The notes beneath the pieces are model-generated. The model saw only the letters and a program-made list of their open reading frames with translations. It did not search any database and was not told the origin of the DNA. This document shows positions 8,877 through 16,020 of a stretch of 28,717 nt of DNA, piece by piece. The stretch comes from Collinsella sp. (GTDB taxonomy: Bacteria > Actinomycetota > Coriobacteriia > Coriobacteriales > Coriobacteriaceae). Both the position numbers and the translations under genes were made by a program. The number at the start of each line of letters is the position of its first letter. Position 1 is the first letter of the stretch. The stretch lies in NCBI GenBank assembly GCA_019419625.1, contig DXZO01000018.1:1-28717 (forward strand), written 5' to 3'.

Positions 8877-8899
8877 GACAAAAGGACGGTTCCTTTGTC
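8877..8899. repeat. Short intergenic palindrome (copy B)
   Basis: GACAAAAGGA (8877-8886) and TCCTTTGTC (8891-8899) form a hairpin with a CGGT loop and one bulged A. It lies eight bases after the EIIC stop and just before the terminator. Centre and arms resemble copy A. Confidence 0.55.
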
Positions 8900-8906
8900 A
8901 TATTCC

Positions 8907-8941
8907 AAGGCTGCGGCCCGTGTGGGCTGCGGCCTTTTTGT
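8907..8941 (+). terminator. Rho-independent terminator after the EIIC gene
   Basis: GGCTGCGGCCC and GGGCTGCGGCC pair (two G-U wobbles) around a GTGT loop and are followed by TTTTTGT. It closes the fab/acc-EIIC transcription unit. Confidence 0.85.
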
Positions 8942-9012
8942 ATCTGGAGGACAAAGTGGCTACACTACAATCCGTTTGAGCAATAGATATATAGGTAGTA
9001 CCGTGGGGACTG

Positions 9013-10173
9013 ATGAGGATGGTCGAGTGGATTGTTCGTCGTGCGCAGGGCGACCGTGCGCGCGTGGGAACGTTGACGGGCATAGTGTGTATTCTCGCCA
9101 ATGTTGCGCTTTGCGCTGCGAAGGGTGCAATTGGCGTGCTGTCGGGATCGGTTTCGATTGTGGCGGACGCCATGAACAACCTGTCCGATGCCAGCTCGAA
9201 CATCGTGAGCGTGCTTGGCTTTAAGCTGGCGGGCAAGCCGGCCGACCCCGAGCATCCTTACGGACATGGCCGCTACGAGTATCTCTCGGGTCTGGTCGTG
9301 GCGGCGCTCGTGCTGCTGATTGGCGTTGAGCTGGTGAAGTCCTCGGTTGAGCGCATCATCCACCCCGAACCTGTCGAGTTCTCGCTTGCCCTGGTGGCAG
9401 TCTTGGTGCTTTCGATGATTGTTAAGCTCTGGATGGCGGCCCTCAACCAAAAGCTCGGCGATCGCATTGAGTCCGAGACGCTGCATGCGACCGCTCAGGA
9501 CTCAAAGAACGATGTCCTAGCTACGGGTGCCGTGCTGGCGTGCGCAATTGTTTCGCAGGTGACGCACATCAATCTTGACGCATGGGTCGGCCTTGCCGTT
9601 GGCGCCTATATCGGCTGGAGCGGCTTTGAGCTCATCCAGGATACGGTGAGCCCGCTTTTGGGCCAGGCACCCGATCCAAAGCTGGTCAAGCACATTCGAG
9701 ACAAGATCATGAGCTACCCCGGCGTTTTGGGCGTTCACGATTTGATGGTTCACGACTACGGCCCGGGCAGGAAGTTCGCAAGCGCTCACGCCGAGATGGC
9801 AGCCGAGGCCAGCCCGCTGGAAAGTCACGACACGCTCGATAACATCGAGCAGTCGTTTAGGGTCGAAGACGGCATGATCGTCACGCTCCATTACGATCCC
9901 ATCGTGACCGACGATCCAAAGGTGGCGAGCATGCGTCTGCGCATCAACGCTATGGCTCAAGAGATTGATAGCCGCCTCTCGATCCACGACCTACGCTGTG
10001 TTCTGGGCCCCACGCACACCAACGTGATCTTTGACTGCGTGCGTCCCTCGGATCTGCAGATGAGTGCCGAAGACTTAAAGCACGCGCTGGCACAACGGGT
10101 CGAATCGGAATATCCCAAGTCGATTGCCAAGATCACGATCGACGAAGACTACGTAGGGCATACCCACGAGTAA
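9013..10173 (+). CDS. Cation diffusion facilitator (CDF) metal exporter, probable Mn(II) type
   Basis: Proton-coupled efflux transporter of divalent metal ions in the cytoplasmic membrane. The 386-residue protein has about six membrane segments (residues 20-200), the HPYGHGRYEYLSG loop at 81-93, and a long cytoplasmic C-terminal domain from about 210. The intramembrane metal site reads Asn55...Asp59 in segment II (DAMNNLSDA) and Asp163...Asp167 in segment V (QDSKNDV). This N-D-D-D pattern is that of the MntE manganese exporters of streptococci, whereas zinc exporters such as YiiP have D-D-H-D. Mn(II) is therefore the likely substrate, by inference. ATG 9013 was chosen; ATG 9019 is also possible. 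A -10-like TACAAT lies at 8966-8971. The preceding terminator makes it a new transcription unit. Confidence 0.9.
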   Translation: MRMVEWIVRRAQGDRARVGTLTGIVCILANVALCAAKGAIGVLSGSVSIVADAMNNLSDASSNIVSVLGFKLAGKPADPEHPYGHGRYEYLSGLVVAALVLLIGVELVKSSVERIIHPEPVEFSLALVAVLVLSMIVKLWMAALNQKLGDRIESETLHATAQDSKNDVLATGAVLACAIVSQVTHINLDAWVGLAVGAYIGWSGFELIQDTVSPLLGQAPDPKLVKHIRDKIMSYPGVLGVHDLMVHDYGPGRKFASAHAEMAAEASPLESHDTLDNIEQSFRVEDGMIVTLHYDPIVTDDPKVASMRLRINAMAQEIDSRLSIHDLRCVLGPTHTNVIFDCVRPSDLQMSAEDLKHALAQRVESEYPKSIAKITIDEDYVGHTHE

Positions 10174-10212
10174 GGCTGTGCCGGCAAAGCAGGTTATGCA
10201 GAAGGGGAGAGC

Positions 10213-10839
10213 ATGAAGAAGCTGTATCTACTCCGCCACGGTCAGACGGAGTTTAACGTCAAAAAGCTGGTCCAGGGCCGCTGCGATTCACCGCTGACCG
10301 ACCTGGGTCGTCAGCAAGCCGGGATGGCAGCCGCGTGGCTCAAAGCCCACAACGTCGTTCCCGACAAAGTGGTCTCTTCGCCCTTAGGCCGAGCCATGGA
10401 CACGGCAAGTCTCGTCGCAACCGAACTCCTCGGCCGGGATGCAGCAGTCGAGCCCTGCGAAGGCATCATCGAGCGCAGCTACGGCACCTTCGAAGAAGGC
10501 CCCCACGACGCCCTACCCACCGACGTCTGGGACCCCGGCGAGGACCTGATCCCATTTGGCGGAGAAGGAAGCCATGCCCTGCAGGAGCGCATGGTGGGCG
10601 CCCTCACCAATCTCATGGGCGCCGAGGGGATCGAAACCCTCCTAGCAGTAAGCCACGGCAGCGCTAGCCGCCAATTCATCAAGGCTGCAGCCCCAGAGGG
10701 CTTCGAACTCCCAGCAAAACTCCCCAACTGCGCCATCATGATTTTTGATTTTGAAGAGTCCACGCCACAAGCAGAAGGCGAACCACATCAATGCAAGTTC
10801 ACCCTCCAACAAATAGTGGATCCCCAACAAAGTCATTAG
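10213..10839 (+). CDS. Histidine phosphatase family protein (phosphoglycerate mutase-like)
   Basis: Member of the branch-1 histidine phosphatase superfamily, which hydrolyses or moves phosphate through a phospho-histidine. The 208-residue protein has the RHG motif at 8-10 with His9 as nucleophile, RCDSPLTDLGRQQA, Arg60 in SSPLGRAMDTA, Glu87 in IIERSYGTFEE and the second catalytic His148 in VSHGS. The length and the absence of the longer dPGM insertions suggest a phosphatase acting on a small metabolite rather than the glycolytic mutase, but the substrate is unknown. The start ATG 10213 has AAGGGGAG a few bases upstream. It lies 39 nt after the CDF gene and is probably co-transcribed with it. 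Confidence 0.85.
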   Translation: MKKLYLLRHGQTEFNVKKLVQGRCDSPLTDLGRQQAGMAAAWLKAHNVVPDKVVSSPLGRAMDTASLVATELLGRDAAVEPCEGIIERSYGTFEEGPHDALPTDVWDPGEDLIPFGGEGSHALQERMVGALTNLMGAEGIETLLAVSHGSASRQFIKAAAPEGFELPAKLPNCAIMIFDFEESTPQAEGEPHQCKFTLQQIVDPQQSH

Positions 10840-10870
10840 CCTGAGCGAGCAAGGTTTAGCAGACATCAAC

Positions 10871-11045
10871 GTGGCGTTCCCAGTGTGCGGCGGAGGGGGC
10901 GGGCCTGAGAGATATTAAGGTTGTCGCGAGTTCCGCACGAACAGGAGAGCACTTAATGTGCTCTCCGCCGTGAGCAGGACTGTAGAGCAGCAACCTTAAT
11001 ATCTCTCAGGCCCGCCCCCTCCGCCGCACACTGGGAACGTGCCAC
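10871..11045. repeat. Large nested palindrome with 48-bp perfect arms
   Basis: The arm 10876-10923 is an exact reverse complement of 10991-11038. Pairing extends outward through GTGGC (10871-10875) and GCCAC (11041-11045) with a 2-nt bulge. The 67-nt centre itself contains a perfect 9-bp hairpin, GGAGAGCAC-TTAAT-GTGCTCTCC at 10944-10966. No coding potential is seen. It may be a non-autonomous mobile element or MITE, an extended REP-like element, a bidirectional terminator or an invertible segment. It fills the gap between the phosphatase gene and the ribosomal operon promoter. Confidence 0.85.
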
Positions 11046-11094
11046 GCACTTTACCTGCGTAAACAATGTGAGTGAAATATGAATCTCGATGGAT

Positions 11095-11115
11095 ACGCCC
11101 GCAGCCGTGTATACT
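11095..11115 (+). promoter_or_regulatory. Probable promoter of the rplC operon
   Basis: A -10-like TATACT lies at 11110-11115, at the end of the 20-mer ACGCCCGCAGCCGTGTATAC. Almost the same 20-mer (18 of 20 identical) lies at 12960-12979 before rplB. No good -35 hexamer is visible. It would produce a leader of about 180 nt before rplC. Confidence 0.45.
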
Positions 11116-11298
11116 AAACAGCTGTGTGAAACCAGGGGAGTATTCTGGCTGGACAAAATGCCTGCTTAATAGGGTTGTCAGGTAGTCCGGGCGCAATACA
11201 AGACTGGGGAGCACGTCGTGTAAGTAGTGGTCCTCTAGGGGCGTACGCTCGGTGGTGTACGCATTGTCCCAAGACCACGCGAGAGTTGGGATCATATC
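11116..11298 (+). promoter_or_regulatory. Structured 5' leader of the ribosomal protein operon (candidate r-protein binding leader)
   Basis: No open frame is supported here. The main structure is 11227-11278: GTGGTC pairs with GACCAC, then GGG (11238-11240) with CCC (11268-11270) across a bulge, then GCGTAC (11241-11246) with GTACGC (11257-11262) around a purine-rich loop. A smaller CCAG/CTGG hairpin lies near 11133. Length and position resemble the S10 leader of E. coli, where L4 represses the operon, but I recognise no known leader family. Confidence 0.45.
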
Positions 11299-11919
11299 TT
11301 GATCAGCATGATTCTCGGCCGCAAGATTGGCATGACCCAGGTTTGGGACGAGGACGATAACGTCGTTCCCGTCACGGTCATCCAGGCTGGCCCCTGCGCT
11401 GTCTCGCAGGTTAAAACTCAGGCAACCGACGGCTATGACGCCGTCCAGATCGGTTTCGGCGACATCAAGGCCAAGAACGTGAACAAGCCCATGGCTGGTC
11501 ACTTCGCCAAGGCTGGCGTCGAGCCTGTCCGTTTCCTTCGTGAGGTCCGCGTCGAGAACGGCGAGGAGCACAAGGTCGGCGAGGTCGTCACCGTCGCTGA
11601 TTTCGCTGATGTCGAGAAGGTCGACGTCATCGGTACCTCCAAGGGTAAGGGCTTCCAGGGTCGCATCAAGCGCTGGGGTCAGCGCCGCGGTCCTATGACG
11701 CATGGTTCTCACTTCCAGCGTCACCCCGGTTCTATCGGTCAGTGCGCCTATCCTGCGCGCGTCCTCAAGGGCGTCAAGATGGCCGGTCACATGGGTAACG
11801 AGCGCGTTACCGTCAAGAACCTTTCCGTTGTCCGCATCGATGCCGAGCAGAACCTCATCTTGGTCAAGGGCGCTGTCCCGGGTGCCAAGAATGGTCTCGT
11901 CGCCATCCGTATGGCCTAA
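11299..11919 (+). CDS. rplC: 50S ribosomal protein L3
   Basis: Large-subunit protein that binds 23S rRNA near the start of domain VI and helps nucleate assembly. It has 206 residues from TTG 11299, beginning MISMILGRKIGMTQVW; GGGA at 11288-11291 suits this TTG, but ATG 11308 (three codons later) is also possible. The conserved RIKRWGQRRGPMTHGSHFQRHPGSIG segment contains the Gln methylated by PrmB in other bacteria. It is the first gene of this operon; rpsJ, which normally precedes rplC, is not upstream here. Confidence 0.96.
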   Translation: MISMILGRKIGMTQVWDEDDNVVPVTVIQAGPCAVSQVKTQATDGYDAVQIGFGDIKAKNVNKPMAGHFAKAGVEPVRFLREVRVENGEEHKVGEVVTVADFADVEKVDVIGTSKGKGFQGRIKRWGQRRGPMTHGSHFQRHPGSIGQCAYPARVLKGVKMAGHMGNERVTVKNLSVVRIDAEQNLILVKGAVPGAKNGLVAIRMA

Positions 11920-11965
11920 GGGCCCAGCCCATTTAGCCCAGCGTCATACCAAGGAGAACACTTAA

Positions 11966-12592
11966 ATGGCAAAGTTTGAAGTAAAGAACAGCGAGGGCAA
12001 GAAGGTCGCCGAGGCCGAGCTCGCCGCTGAGGTGTACGGCATCGAGCCGAACATCCACGTTATGCACCACATCGTCAAGTGCCAGATGGCCTCTTGGCGT
12101 CAGGGCACCCAGTCTGCTAAGGGTCGCTCTGAGGTTTCCGGTGGCGGCAAGAAGCCTTGGCGTCAGAAGGGCACCGGCCGTGCCCGCCAGGGTTCCATCC
12201 GTGCTGCCCAGTGGCGTCACGGTGGCGTTGTCTTCGCCCCCAAGCCCCGTTCCTACGCTAAGCGTATGAACAACAAGGAGGTCAAGTTGGCTATGCGCTC
12301 CGCGCTGTCCGCCAAGCTGGCCGATGGCGAGCTCGTGCTCGTCGACGACTACGGCTTCGAGAAGCCTTCCACCAAGGCTGCTGTCGCCATGCTCAAGGCT
12401 CTCGGCCTTGAGGGCAAGCGTCTGACCATCATCGTTCGCGATGAGGACGTCAACGCCTACCTGTCGTTCCGCAACATTCCCAAGACGTTCATCATCACCG
12501 CTGACGAGGCCAACACCTACGATCTCGTCAACAACAACGCTGTGCTGATGCCCGCCGACATCGCCGCTCACTTCGGGGAGGTGCTTGCATAA
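11966..12592 (+). CDS. rplD: 50S ribosomal protein L4 (uL4)
   Basis: Large-subunit protein whose extended loop lines the exit tunnel; in E. coli it also represses the S10 operon. It has 208 residues, normal length, with the GRSEVSGGGKKPWRQKGTGRAR loop at about 53-74 (tunnel constriction region) and VFAPKPRSYAKRMNNKE after it. AAGGAGAACACTTAA precedes the ATG. If L4 autoregulation works here, the leader at 11116-11298 is the likely target. It is directly followed by rplW with no spacer. Confidence 0.96.
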   Translation: MAKFEVKNSEGKKVAEAELAAEVYGIEPNIHVMHHIVKCQMASWRQGTQSAKGRSEVSGGGKKPWRQKGTGRARQGSIRAAQWRHGGVVFAPKPRSYAKRMNNKEVKLAMRSALSAKLADGELVLVDDYGFEKPSTKAAVAMLKALGLEGKRLTIIVRDEDVNAYLSFRNIPKTFIITADEANTYDLVNNNAVLMPADIAAHFGEVLA

Positions 12593-12880
12593 ATGACCGC
12601 CCACGAGATCATCATCCGTCCGATCGTGTCCGAGCGTTCCTTCTCCGGCATGGAGCTGAACAAGTACACGTTCGAGGTCGCCAAGGATGCTAACAAGTAT
12701 CAGATCAAGGACGCTGTCGAGGAGATCTTCGGCGTCAAGGTCGTTCGCGTGAACACCCTGACGGTCAAGCCCAAAACCAAGCGTGTGCGCTATGTCGCCG
12801 GCAAGACCCGTTCTTGGAAGAAGGCCATCGTCACGCTGGCCGAGGGCGACACCATCGAGGTCTTTGGCAATCAGGCCTAA
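12593..12880 (+). CDS. rplW: 50S ribosomal protein L23
   Basis: Large-subunit protein at the tunnel exit and docking point for trigger factor and SRP. It has 95 residues beginning with IIIRPIVSERS and contains the conserved NKYTFEVAKDANKYQIKDAVEEIF stretch and VKPKTKRVR. The ATG comes directly after the rplD stop, with GGGGAGGTG inside the rplD end as ribosome site. A 179-nt structured gap follows. Confidence 0.96.
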   Translation: MTAHEIIIRPIVSERSFSGMELNKYTFEVAKDANKYQIKDAVEEIFGVKVVRVNTLTVKPKTKRVRYVAGKTRSWKKAIVTLAEGDTIEVFGNQA

Positions 12881-12898
12881 GACTCGCTGCTGTTGAGT

Positions 12899-12971
12899 GA
12901 GCTCATGCCTCCCAAATAGGGGAGGCGAGAGCTCAAGGTTTCGGGCGTATAAAATGGACACGCCCGGAACC
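12899..12971 (+). promoter_or_regulatory. Two strong hairpins in the rplW-rplB spacer
   Basis: Hairpin 1 (12899-12934): GAGCTC pairs with GAGCTC and, inside, CCTCCC with GGGAGG around AAATAG. Hairpin 2 (12937-12971): GGTTTCGGGCGT pairs with ACGCCCGGAACC, 12 bp with one G-U wobble, loop ATAAAATGGAC. No T-tract follows, so these are not classic terminators. They could be an attenuator, an RNA-processing site or an r-protein binding leader for rplB. Confidence 0.5.
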
Positions 12972-12980
12972 GTGTATACG
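12960..12980 (+). promoter_or_regulatory. Possible internal promoter of rplB, shared 20-mer
   Basis: ACGCCCGGAACCGTGTATAC differs from the 20-mer before rplC at only two positions, and TATACG at 12975-12980 is a weak -10. It overlaps the 3' arm of hairpin 2. No clear -35 is present. Confidence 0.35.
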
Positions 12981-13059
12981 TCCGGTGTCATCGCACCCGA
13001 GGCAGAACCTCGAATCCCTGTCTGCGATGGCTAACGGATTCCTATTGAAAGGGATTGTA

Positions 13060-13890
13060 ATGGCTGTAAAGCACCTTAAGCCGACCTCCGCTGGTAGGCG
13101 TTGGCAGACGATCTCCGATTTCTCCGAGATCACCTGCACCAAGCCCGAGAAGTCCCTTCTCGAGCCCCTGCCCAAGAAGGCCGGTCGTAACAACAACGGC
13201 CGCATCACCACCCGCCACCAGGGCGGCGGCGTGAAGCGTCGTTACCGCGTGATCGACTTCAAGCGCAACAAGGACGGCGTGCCCGCCAAGGTTGCCACGA
13301 TCGAGTACGATCCGAACCGTTCCGCTCGCATCGCTCTGCTGCACTACGCTGACGGTGAGAAGCGCTACATCCTGGCCCCCAAGGGCCTCGAGGTCGGTCA
13401 GACCATCATGTCCGGTTCTGACGCCGACATCAAGCCGGGCAACGCTCTGCCCCTCGCCGACATCCCCGTCGGTACGCTCATCCACGCCGTCGAGTTCCAG
13501 CCGGGCAAGGGCGCTGCTATCGCCCGTTCCGCCGGTAACTCCTGCCAGCTGATGGGTAAGGAGGGCAAGTACGCTATCGTCCGTATGCCTTCCTCCGAGA
13601 TGCGCCGCATCCTCGTTACCTGCCGCGCCACCGTCGGTGAGGTCGGCAACGCCGATCACGCCAACATCGTCATCGGCAAGGCCGGCCGTAAGCGTCACAT
13701 GAACGTGCGCCCGACCGTCCGCGGTACCGTCATGAACCCTGTCGACCACCCGCACGGCGGTGGCGAGGGCAAGAACCACACCTCTGGTCGTCCCTCTGTT
13801 ACCCCCTGGGGTAAGCCGACGAAGGGCCTTCGTACGCGCAAGAAGAAGAAGGTCTCGAACCAGCACATCATTCGTCGCCGTAAGAAGTAA
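13060..13890 (+). CDS. rplB: 50S ribosomal protein L2
   Basis: Essential large-subunit protein near the peptidyl-transferase centre. From ATG 13060 it has 276 residues, close to the 273 of E. coli, beginning MAVKHLKPTSAGRRWQ. GRNNNGRITTRHQGGGVKRRYR and GTVMNPVDHPHGGGEG are the family signatures; the latter holds the functionally important His. The frame is open further upstream but the residues there are not L2-like; GAAAGGGATTG before 13060 supports this start. It follows a 179-nt structured spacer, so it may have its own control. Confidence 0.97.
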   Translation: MAVKHLKPTSAGRRWQTISDFSEITCTKPEKSLLEPLPKKAGRNNNGRITTRHQGGGVKRRYRVIDFKRNKDGVPAKVATIEYDPNRSARIALLHYADGEKRYILAPKGLEVGQTIMSGSDADIKPGNALPLADIPVGTLIHAVEFQPGKGAAIARSAGNSCQLMGKEGKYAIVRMPSSEMRRILVTCRATVGEVGNADHANIVIGKAGRKRHMNVRPTVRGTVMNPVDHPHGGGEGKNHTSGRPSVTPWGKPTKGLRTRKKKKVSNQHIIRRRKK

Positions 13891-13922
13891 TTTCGGATAC
13901 CGAGTTTTAGGAGAAAGCACTT

Positions 13923-14183
13923 ATGAGCAGAAGTCTCAAAAAGGGCCCGTTCGTGGAGACTCGCCTTCTCTCGCGTATCACCGCGATGAACGAGGCTGGC
14001 AAGAAGGACGTCGTGAAGACCTGGTCCCGCGCGTCCACCATCTTCCCCGAGATGGTTGGTCACACCATCGCCGTCCACGACGGCCGCAAGCATGTGCCCG
14101 TGTATGTTACCGAGTCCATGGTTGGTCACAAGCTCGGCGAGTTCGCGCCGACTCGTACGTTCCGTGGCCACAAGGCCAAATAG
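13923..14183 (+). CDS. rpsS: 30S ribosomal protein S19
   Basis: Small-subunit head protein that contacts S13 and the A-site finger. It has 86 residues: MSRSLKKGPFVE at the N terminus, SRASTIFPEMVGHTIAVHDGRKHVPVYV in the middle and KLGEFAPTRTFRGH at the end, all as in the family. AGGAGAAAGCACTT precedes the ATG. It lies 32 nt after rplB and 14 nt before rplV. Confidence 0.97.
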   Translation: MSRSLKKGPFVETRLLSRITAMNEAGKKDVVKTWSRASTIFPEMVGHTIAVHDGRKHVPVYVTESMVGHKLGEFAPTRTFRGHKAK

Positions 14184-14197
14184 GGGGTTAACCGTAA

Positions 14198-14569
14198 ATG
14201 GCAACTAAGTCTATTGAAACTGAGGCCACCGAGGTTCGCGCCGTCGCTAAGTACGTGCGTGTTTCCCCCAGCAAGGCCCGCCTGGTGGTCGATCTGATCC
14301 GCCGCAAGCCTGTCACTCAGGCCTTCGACATCCTCCACTTCTGCGACCGCGCCGTCGCCGTGGATGTCGAGAAGGTTCTCCGTTCCGCCGTTGCGAACGC
14401 CGAGAACAACAACGGTCTGCGTGCCGACAACCTGGTTGTCGCCGCTGCCTATGTTGACGAGGGTCCGACGCTTAAGCGCATCCGTCCCCGCGCCAAGGGT
14501 TCCGCTTCTCGCATTCTGAAGCGTACTTCCCACATCACCGTCGTCGTTGCTCCTCGAAAGGAGGCGTAA
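14198..14569 (+). CDS. rplV: 50S ribosomal protein L22
   Basis: Large-subunit protein whose hairpin lines the exit tunnel opposite L4. It has 123 residues, with YVRVSPSKARLVVDLIRRK near the N terminus and the C-terminal beta-hairpin PTLKRIRPRAKGSASRILKRTSHITVVV. Residues 1-12 (rich in Thr and Glu) precede the usual start. GGGGGTTAACCGTAA precedes the ATG. Confidence 0.97.
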   Translation: MATKSIETEATEVRAVAKYVRVSPSKARLVVDLIRRKPVTQAFDILHFCDRAVAVDVEKVLRSAVANAENNNGLRADNLVVAAAYVDEGPTLKRIRPRAKGSASRILKRTSHITVVVAPRKEA

Positions 14570-14575
14570 AACTGT

Positions 14576-15286
14576 ATGGGTCAGAAAGTCTACCCCACCG
14601 GCTTCCGTCTTGGCATCACCGAGAACTGGCGCTCCCGCTGGTTCGCAGAGAAGGATTACGCTAAGACCCTCGGTAACGATCTCGAGATCCGCAAGTACCT
14701 CGAGAAGCGTCTTTCCCGCGCAGCTGTCTCCCGCGTCGAGATCGAGCGCGCTGGCGACAAGGTGAAGGTCATCATCCTCACCGCTCGCCCCGGCGTTGTC
14801 ATCGGTAAGAAGGGTGCCGAGATTGATACCCTCCGCACCGAGCTCGAGAAGGTCGCTGGCGTCTCCAAGGGCCAGCTCTCCGTCGACGTTGTCGAGATCA
14901 AGCGCCCCGAGCTCGACGCCAACCTCGTTGCTCAGTCTATCGCCGAGCAGCTCGAGGGCCGCGTTGCCTTCCGTCGCGCTATGCGCAAGGCTGTCCAGTC
15001 TGCCCGCAAGGCCGGCGCTAAGGGCATCCGTATCCAGTGCTCCGGTCGTCTCGGCGGTGCCGAGATGGGCCGTCGTGAGTGGTACCGCGAGGGTCGCGTG
15101 CCTCTGCACACCCTCCGTGCCAAGATCGACTACGGCACGGCTGTCGCCAGCACCACCATGGGCGCTTGCGGCGTGAAGGTCTGGATCTACCTGGGCGAGA
15201 AGCTCCCGGGCCAGCCTGTTCCCAACCCTGCACTCGAGGGCTCTTCCCGTCCTCGTCGTCGTAACTCCGAGAGGAGGGGTCAGTAG
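14576..15286 (+). CDS. rpsC: 30S ribosomal protein S3
   Basis: Small-subunit protein at the mRNA entry channel with helicase-like function. It has 236 residues: MGQKVYPTGFRLG at the N terminus, the KH-domain core RPGVVIGKKGAEID, and the C-terminal domain with GRLGGAEMGRREWYREGRVPLHTLRA and DYGTAVASTTMGACGVKVWIY. AAAGGAGG sits at the end of rplV, ahead of ATG 14576. Its stop overlaps the GTG of rplP by one base. Confidence 0.97.
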   Translation: MGQKVYPTGFRLGITENWRSRWFAEKDYAKTLGNDLEIRKYLEKRLSRAAVSRVEIERAGDKVKVIILTARPGVVIGKKGAEIDTLRTELEKVAGVSKGQLSVDVVEIKRPELDANLVAQSIAEQLEGRVAFRRAMRKAVQSARKAGAKGIRIQCSGRLGGAEMGRREWYREGRVPLHTLRAKIDYGTAVASTTMGACGVKVWIYLGEKLPGQPVPNPALEGSSRPRRRNSERRGQ

Positions 15287-15789
15287 TGCTTGCCCCTAAG
15301 CGTATTCTTCACCGCAAGGTGCAGCGTGGCTCCATGAAGGGCCAGGCCAAGGGTAATACCGAGCTGCATTTCGGCGAGTTTGGTATCCAGGCTCTCGAGG
15401 CCCATTGGATCACCAACCGTCAGATCGAGGCCGCTCGTATTGCCATGACCCGCTACATGAAGCGTGGCGGTCGTGTCTACATCACGATCTTCCCCGATAA
15501 GCCCATCACCAAGAAGCCTGCCGAGACTCGCATGGGTTCTGGTAAGGGTAACCCCGAGGAGTGGGTGGCCGTCGTCAAGCCCGGCCGCATCATGTTCGAG
15601 GTCAAGGGCGTGCCCGAGGAGGTCGCTCGCGAGGCTCTGCGTCTTGCACAGCACAAGCTTCCCATCAAGACCAAGATTGTTGCTGCTAAGAACGCTGAGC
15701 AGCGCATCGAGAAGGAGATGGCTGAGGAGGCCGCTCTCGAGGCCAAGTGGGCTGCTGAGGACGCCGCCGCCGCCAAGGAGGAGAACTAA
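15286..15789 (+). CDS. rplP: 50S ribosomal protein L16 with acidic C-terminal extension
   Basis: Large-subunit protein at the A-site tRNA elbow. It starts at GTG 15286 (one-base overlap with rpsC) after GAGAGGAGGGG, and begins MLAPKRILHRKVQRG. GKGNPEEWVAVVKPGRIMFE is the family signature. The protein has 167 residues against about 137-140 in most bacteria; the excess is a C-terminal tail from about residue 140, rich in Ala and Glu with few basic residues, unusual for a ribosomal protein. The next gene, rpmC, overlaps the stop by one base. Confidence 0.96.
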   Translation: MLAPKRILHRKVQRGSMKGQAKGNTELHFGEFGIQALEAHWITNRQIEAARIAMTRYMKRGGRVYITIFPDKPITKKPAETRMGSGKGNPEEWVAVVKPGRIMFEVKGVPEEVAREALRLAQHKLPIKTKIVAAKNAEQRIEKEMAEEAALEAKWAAEDAAAAKEEN

Positions 15790-16004
15790 TGAAGCCCGCA
15801 GAGATTCGTGAGCTCTCGGACGCTCAGCTCGTTGAGAAGCTGAAGGAAATGCGCGCCGAGCTCTTTAACCTTCGTTTCCAGATGGCCACCAGCCAGCTGG
15901 ACAACACCGCTCGCGTCAACACCGTGAAGAAGGACATCGCTCGCGTCCTCACGGAGCAGCGCGCCCGCGAGATCGCAGCGGAGAAGTCCGCTGTCGCCGA
16001 GTAG
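15789..16004 (+). CDS. rpmC: 50S ribosomal protein L29
   Basis: Small helical protein at the tunnel exit. It has 71 residues with the pattern EIRELSDAQLVEKLKEMRAELFNLRFQ, then NTARVNTVKKDIARVLT. The ATG overlaps the rplP stop by one base. A short Ala/Glu tail follows the usual end. Confidence 0.95.
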   Translation: MKPAEIRELSDAQLVEKLKEMRAELFNLRFQMATSQLDNTARVNTVKKDIARVLTEQRAREIAAEKSAVAE

Positions 16005-16020
16005 GACCTAAGGAGAGAAC

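Noticed and set aside
10996..11790. Minus-strand frame running from rplC into the large palindrome
   Set aside because: It overlaps the conserved L3 gene and the palindrome arm; no recognisable protein.
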